DNA of 64,000 nucleotides. It comes from Semisulcospira habei (Eukaryota; Mollusca; Gastropoda; Semisulcospiridae). Location: NCBI GenBank assembly GCA_036245525.1, contig BTPG01000004.1, forward strand, positions 210,094,912-210,158,911. Direction: 5' to 3'. Below are positions 48,801 to 54,800 of this stretch, piece by piece; position 1 is the stretch's first letter; each line of letters starts with the position of its first letter. The position numbers were made by a program, and so were the translations under genes. The notes under the pieces were generated by a model that saw nothing but the letters and a program-made list of their open reading frames with translations, did no database searches and was not told the origin of the DNA.

Positions 48801-51800
48801 CTACCTTTAGCACGGTTGGGAGATCTTACCAGGAAGACCTGTTTCCTACTTGCACTGGCCACAGCCTCACGGGTTAGCGAGATCCATGCCTTTTGGGTAC
48901 GTCCCACCTGTCTCCAACGCAGGACCGATGGATCGGTTCAACTACTGATGGACCCGGCTTTCTTGGCTAAGATCCGCGTTCCTACGTCCGCCCCACAAGT
49001 CGCAACAGTCCGACCTCTCAGGACGACGGTTCTGCCATGGGACTCACGTCTACAGGACCCTGTCAGGGCCCTTAAAGTGTATCTGCACAGAACTAAGACA
49101 AGGGCGTTCACACCTTTTCCTGCCCTTGGCTCTGGGCAGAGGAGACATTTCGGCACAAACTATCTCTTCCTGGATACGTGAAGTGATCTGTTCGGCGTAC
49201 AATGAGCTCGCCTCAGAACAAGCGAAAACGATGCGCATCCGGGCTCATGAAGTCCAAGCAGTGGCAGCGAGTATCGCTTTTGACCGAAACTGTGCAGTGA
49301 GGGACATTGTGGCAGCCGTGGGTTGGCGGGCTGAGTCTACCTTTGCCCGCTTCTACCTAAGAGACCTATCCGGCCAGCACACCAATCTTGGCCTTGTGGG
49401 GAACATCTCGGTGGACTCCCTCCCGGCGCCTCAGGTGCCATAGGTTCGCCCAGCTAAAATTGTCAGGAGTGGGCGCATAGGGAGGGGCCTCGATAGTCTG
49501 CTCGCTTCGTGGGCTTTGGGTGGGGTTCCAAACTAGCGGCACCCTCCTCCTTTTCGCAATTCTTCCAATTAGTAATGTCATCGGTAATAATTTTGAGAAA
49601 ATAAATTAATTTTTCTGTAAAATGTATTTTTTCGAAAAATACTTACCGATGACATTACTCAGAGGTCCCTCCCTCCTACCCCGCTTGCCGCAGTGGTGCT
49701 AAGGCTCAGTCACTGGCGGGAAAGGGTGAGTGCGCCACCGGATACGGTAGTACGAAGGGCCACTCGGGGTGTCTGGGTTATGGCACCCCAGTGATTGCCT
49801 CCCCTAGGATGAGGGACACAGTAAGGTTTTGGGCTAAAATTGATGAGTTAAGTGAAGGTTCCAATGAGTAGTGTCATCAGTAAGTATTTTTCGAAAAAAT
49901 ACATTTTAGAGAAAAAATAATTTTTCAGGTATCCTTTAACCCTTTGAACCCTGAGTAAATAAGAAGTCTATATACCCTTCAGCCCTGACTTTATTTGAGA
50001 AATTTCTGTTGGAAATGGGTGAGCACTGTAAAATATTTGTAAATAATACTTTACAACAGATATCCCCATAAAGGTATATATGTACAGATTTGCCATTGGA
50101 TGGACTATACTACCGTTTTATGGATTTGACCACACTGTGTCACATGTGTCGTAATGCCTGGTGACAAAAATAAGAAGAATAAGAATAAGAGTACTTTATT
50201 ATCTCGAAAAGAGAAATTCGGTTGTGGTACATTTATAACAAATAGTACAACCAAGACATAAAAACATTATAGCATAATTATGAACATTTTCTCCCTGCAC
50301 TTGCACAGCTACAAATTCCCAATGGATATAAGGTAAACACTACAAAATCTTTACACATAACTCTTACACATCTCACACAAACATCTTTTATGGACTGAAC
50401 TGAGCGGCACTTATACATTCACACCCACCTCTACATATGCATACATAATACGCGCGTTTCAACCTAGTCCTGACCCTCATTACTTATTATACAAACATCT
50501 CAGTACATTATTACACAAGCTGCATAATTAAAGTCTACCGTAGTAAAATAATTAGTGGGTAAACACTCAGTAACAACAATCCCAGTATGTCCATGTTCAC
50601 CACCAAATAAAACACAATATAATCACTTCTCTAAAATCAACAAGCTCCATTCCTACTTATAGTGACAGGTGACAATAAACTTGAAAAAAAAAGTCTTTCG
50701 TGCATGACAGGTCGCTGATACTTAACATGCATCACTAAATAGGGTGTCTGTTAGTGTGACACATAAGTGTCCATGCATTTCCAGCATGCCGATACAACGT
50801 AAGGCCCCTACCTTGTCACCGGATATCAATGTTTACACCTGCCACTGATAAGGTATATCCACGGTCTAGACAACATGTAATAAGCGGCATCGAATGATGA
50901 TCAGTGTGTCTGTGTTGTGTCTCGTACACGATCGGATAGAAGTACCAGTGTTGTAAAGACTATACACGTACTACACATGTGACCAATGTGTGTCGTTGGT
51001 GTCCCCAGAGTTACCTACAGGTGCACCAAGGTGTGGCATAAAAAAACCGGAATATCAATTAGAATCTCCGAATTCAGCATTAGAATCAAGCTGTAAGTCA
51101 TTGCCGTTGTCAGTGCCTTAAATGGCGATCGCTCCAGCTGACACTGCCAACACGTGGTTATGCTGCCTCGCGGTAGGTAGGCACACATGTCCCAATACAT
51201 CAAAACTATCTGCTATTGAAACCATGTCTCCAAACACAAAATTGTATCACTCCGAATATCTAGACATCCACTCGCCATTCCGACCGTAATTCCCACGCTA
51301 GCGCCGCAAAGCTGACGGCATACCACAGACGAACGTGCGTACTACTGTCAGGCCGTGTACTGAGTGTAAACAGGATGTGGCAGTGTAAAGGGCGAGGTCA
51401 CCACACGCGCAGCGAGGCTCGCGGGTCACCGGGCGCGTGATATGAAACACCTGACACCGCTGTAGCGGTTTGTCGGGTTCAACGGTATACAAGGCTGCCA
51501 ACCGCTACAGCGGTTTGCCGGGTTCAAAGGGTTAACTAAGGTCTACGTCTGGTGACAGATTGACAATGATAGTTCAAGAATGATGTCAGAGTAGCTAGGC
51601 GCCGGTAACTTTGACTCCACCCTTGAACTATCATGGTTGATACACATCCAGTTTTAGCATGTCAGGGCTTTATGGGTTAAAAGTTAAAAAATACAAGTCA
51701 GCTGTGCATAAGAAACTTCCATGGACAAAATTTATGTGTTTATCCAGCGTTTGATTTTTGTTTTAGGCCCTATTGCATAATTTTCACTTGTATATTTCGT

Positions 51801-54800
51801 TCCCAAGTAAAAAATTAATTGAAGGTTTAATGTTTTTCTCCTACAGGTGGAGCTGGCCACAGGTGAGTTCCCTTACAAGAACTGCCGTACAGACTTTGAG
51901 GTGTTGACGAAGGTTCTGCAGGAGGAGCCGCCTCAGTTGTCTCGTGACTTTTCCGATGATCTCCGCTCATTCGTCAAAGACTGGTAAGTGATGAATGTGC
52001 TTTCTTATCTTGTAGATATTTTGAAAAGAAAACTGCTGCAGTTTATTTTTCCTGTGGGCTCTGATGTGTTTCTTTTCAAGGGATTAATGAACTTAACGGA
52101 ATCTGAATTTCTAAAATCCTCAGCTTTAACCTCTTGAATGCTACTGGGGTTACCCCTTGGTGGAAAAGATGTGTAACTACGTCTTCTCTGCTCAACAGTA
52201 TCATCAGTAGCAATCAAGATGTTCATCCATTTAGCTCTTTCGCACTATGGCAGGAGATGGATCGACAGTGATAAGTCAGGGTAGTGCTAGAGTAGCTTGC
52301 AATCATCAGGTGCCAAGCTAATCTGGCACTACCCTTGAATTATCTTGGTTTGTCCATCTCCTGCAACTGGTATATGGTCGTTTGGTGGCATCTCTGAAGT
52401 TTGGCTTTTGGGTTAAACGAGTTAAACCGTAAGCTCCCAATTTGTGTCCTGCTCTTTGATTTTGGGCCTGACATCTTTGTGACTGTGATTGTAATTTTAC
52501 TCATTGTCTGTTTCAGCCTAACGAAAGACTACAAGAGGAGGCCAAAGTACAAGAGGTTACTGGTGAGTCTTTTTGTTTTGCTCATTTGCAATAGCAAATA
52601 TCGAGTTTAACCCTTTCATTACTGACGCCCGCTATAGCGGGCATGGTTAACGCCTCCTCTGCTTACGGCCTCCCGGTATAGCGGGGCCGCAGTTTCTACT
52701 TCCCCCGTGTACGGCTGCCCGCTAAAGCGGTTTGCGCTGGCCGCATTCGAAATCCGCGCTACCTGCTGTGAGTGGCTACCGGATTAGCGGCGATCTTGAA
52801 AGCTCTGGAATGGTACCGCGAGGTGCGCAGTGTTTATGTTATGGCCGGCTCGGGGCCTGAGAAACAGGATGTGGAGTTTATATAAAAAATTCCTTCCAGA
52901 ACTTTGGTTGTGCTTGCAAAACTGAATGGCAAAGAGGAAAAAGTGACCGTGACAGTGACGAATTTAGTGATGATGAGTTTTGGGATAGAGGCGATTTTGG
53001 AGACTGGATTTAGTTCAGTTGACAGAGGAGGAAAGGGCCGATATTGTGCGACAAGATACTAACGACAACAACGATAATGGTCGCGATGCCGACGAAAGTG
53101 GGGATGAACTTGATGATGACAATGTGCCACTGTGGTTCCGAAATCATGCCACAATTTGAGAGGACAGTAGGACCCCATATGTTGCACCTGAGCGGGTGAC
53201 ATTCACCCAAAGGCCAGCCGGTCCAACACGTCTAATTGACACATCTGTCAGTGCATCTGGGTACTTTGACCTCTTCTACTCAGAGTGTGTTCGAAACGAT
53301 CACAACGTACACAAACGCGAATGTAGCAAAGAGCCGTTCCTATTCTGCCGCCAGCCAACAACGAGACTCGCCTTGACCGAGTTGACCACTTACCTGTCAA
53401 AGGGGAGGGCCGTGACCATCTATGATACAAGCGACACACCCGCTACTATTGACGCAAGCCCAGTGGTTAGCTATGCGAACAACCTGTAGAAGAGGCGCAA
53501 ATCTGTTATTATGTGCCGGAAATGTGACGTGTACCTTTGTTTGTAATGACAACAACTGTGTTTTTGATACCACACACAGGTACAACTGTAAATACAAGGT
53601 GACACAGTGTGACAGTGTATGACAGTGTATAACAGTGTAGTAATTTCATCTTCAGACTCCCAGTAACTGTACATAGTGTATGCGTAAGCATGGACAATCA
53701 AGGTCTATATAATAGTGGATCTTTTACAGTTTTTTATTTTTTTATTTTTGACACCTGTGTGTGCATTGCGGACACTGCTATGTGACTGCAATAAACAGAC
53801 AATGACACAGTCACAAGTTTGAATTATGAGTTTCCAACACATCATTATCATGGTAAGAGCATGCAAACACTTTTGGACCCGTTTTCATGCATGTTTGCTT
53901 GCTTCATAGGTGTGTGTTGTTAATGTACTATCATTTTGTCACATATTTGCACCTGTGTGTCACCAAATCAACCACACAACACTTACACATGACGTCAATG
54001 TGTAGCTCTTCCAAAGCCCATCACAACAATATAGTGTTATGGGTATCTGCGGTGGATGGATACTCCGCTATCAGCCTTTCCCGTACACTACTATATTTTG
54101 GTATTTTTCTAGTCTCTAAACTCAGTATGCAGGGGTAATACAGAACTTTATAAAAGCAGTACTCGGTGGTATTCACGAACCAGAAAATTCAGTAATGAAA
54201 GGGTGAAGCCATTTTCATCAGTCTGTGTATCGCCCATCTTTAGTAATCCTTGTCACATTCGAGACGTGCTGCATTTTGATATTGGGCATTATGCCACATT
54301 GTGGGCATTATGCTGCATATCTGGATGTGGCACATCTTTAATGAGTTAACTCCCTTGTGCATGCAAGAGAAGGCAGTTAACATTAGCACTTACTCAGAGA
54401 GCCACAGACTTCAAACTATGCTTTGTAACATTTTGTACTCGGAGCTTAAAATGCCCATTTTAGTGGCCCAATATACAATATAGATGTAACTGGTAGCACA
54501 GTCTAACTTGGAAGTGAAAGAAACTAAACCAATTTGGTGTACATTGTACATTTTTAATGTTGCTTTTTTGTTTGTATTGATGTTTGGCTGCACGTAGATG
54601 ATTTTATATTTAATTTGGCCCCCTTGTGTATGCAGGCACTGGTACAGTTACAGTGCCGGTGGCTGCATGCACAAGGGGTTAATTATAAAATGTTTAAATG
54701 AAAAGAAAAGGGGAGACTGCCAGTGCTAATATTTTAGGAAGGCTACAAAGTAAAGTAGACAATAGCACTGTCAGGGGAGAGAAGTGTGCACGATCGACCA

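Larger units (their letters stand above)
43979..49925 (+). mobile_element. DIRS copy D, main body (continues 35840-36103)
   Basis: Leader from about 43979 (GCTGTGATTCTTGG onward), coding remnants 44147-49443, internal complementary region about 49566-49660, right terminal repeat about 49670-49925. Removing copy C joins the two parts into one element of about 6.2 kb. The terminal repeats have diverged more than those of C. Confidence 0.87.
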
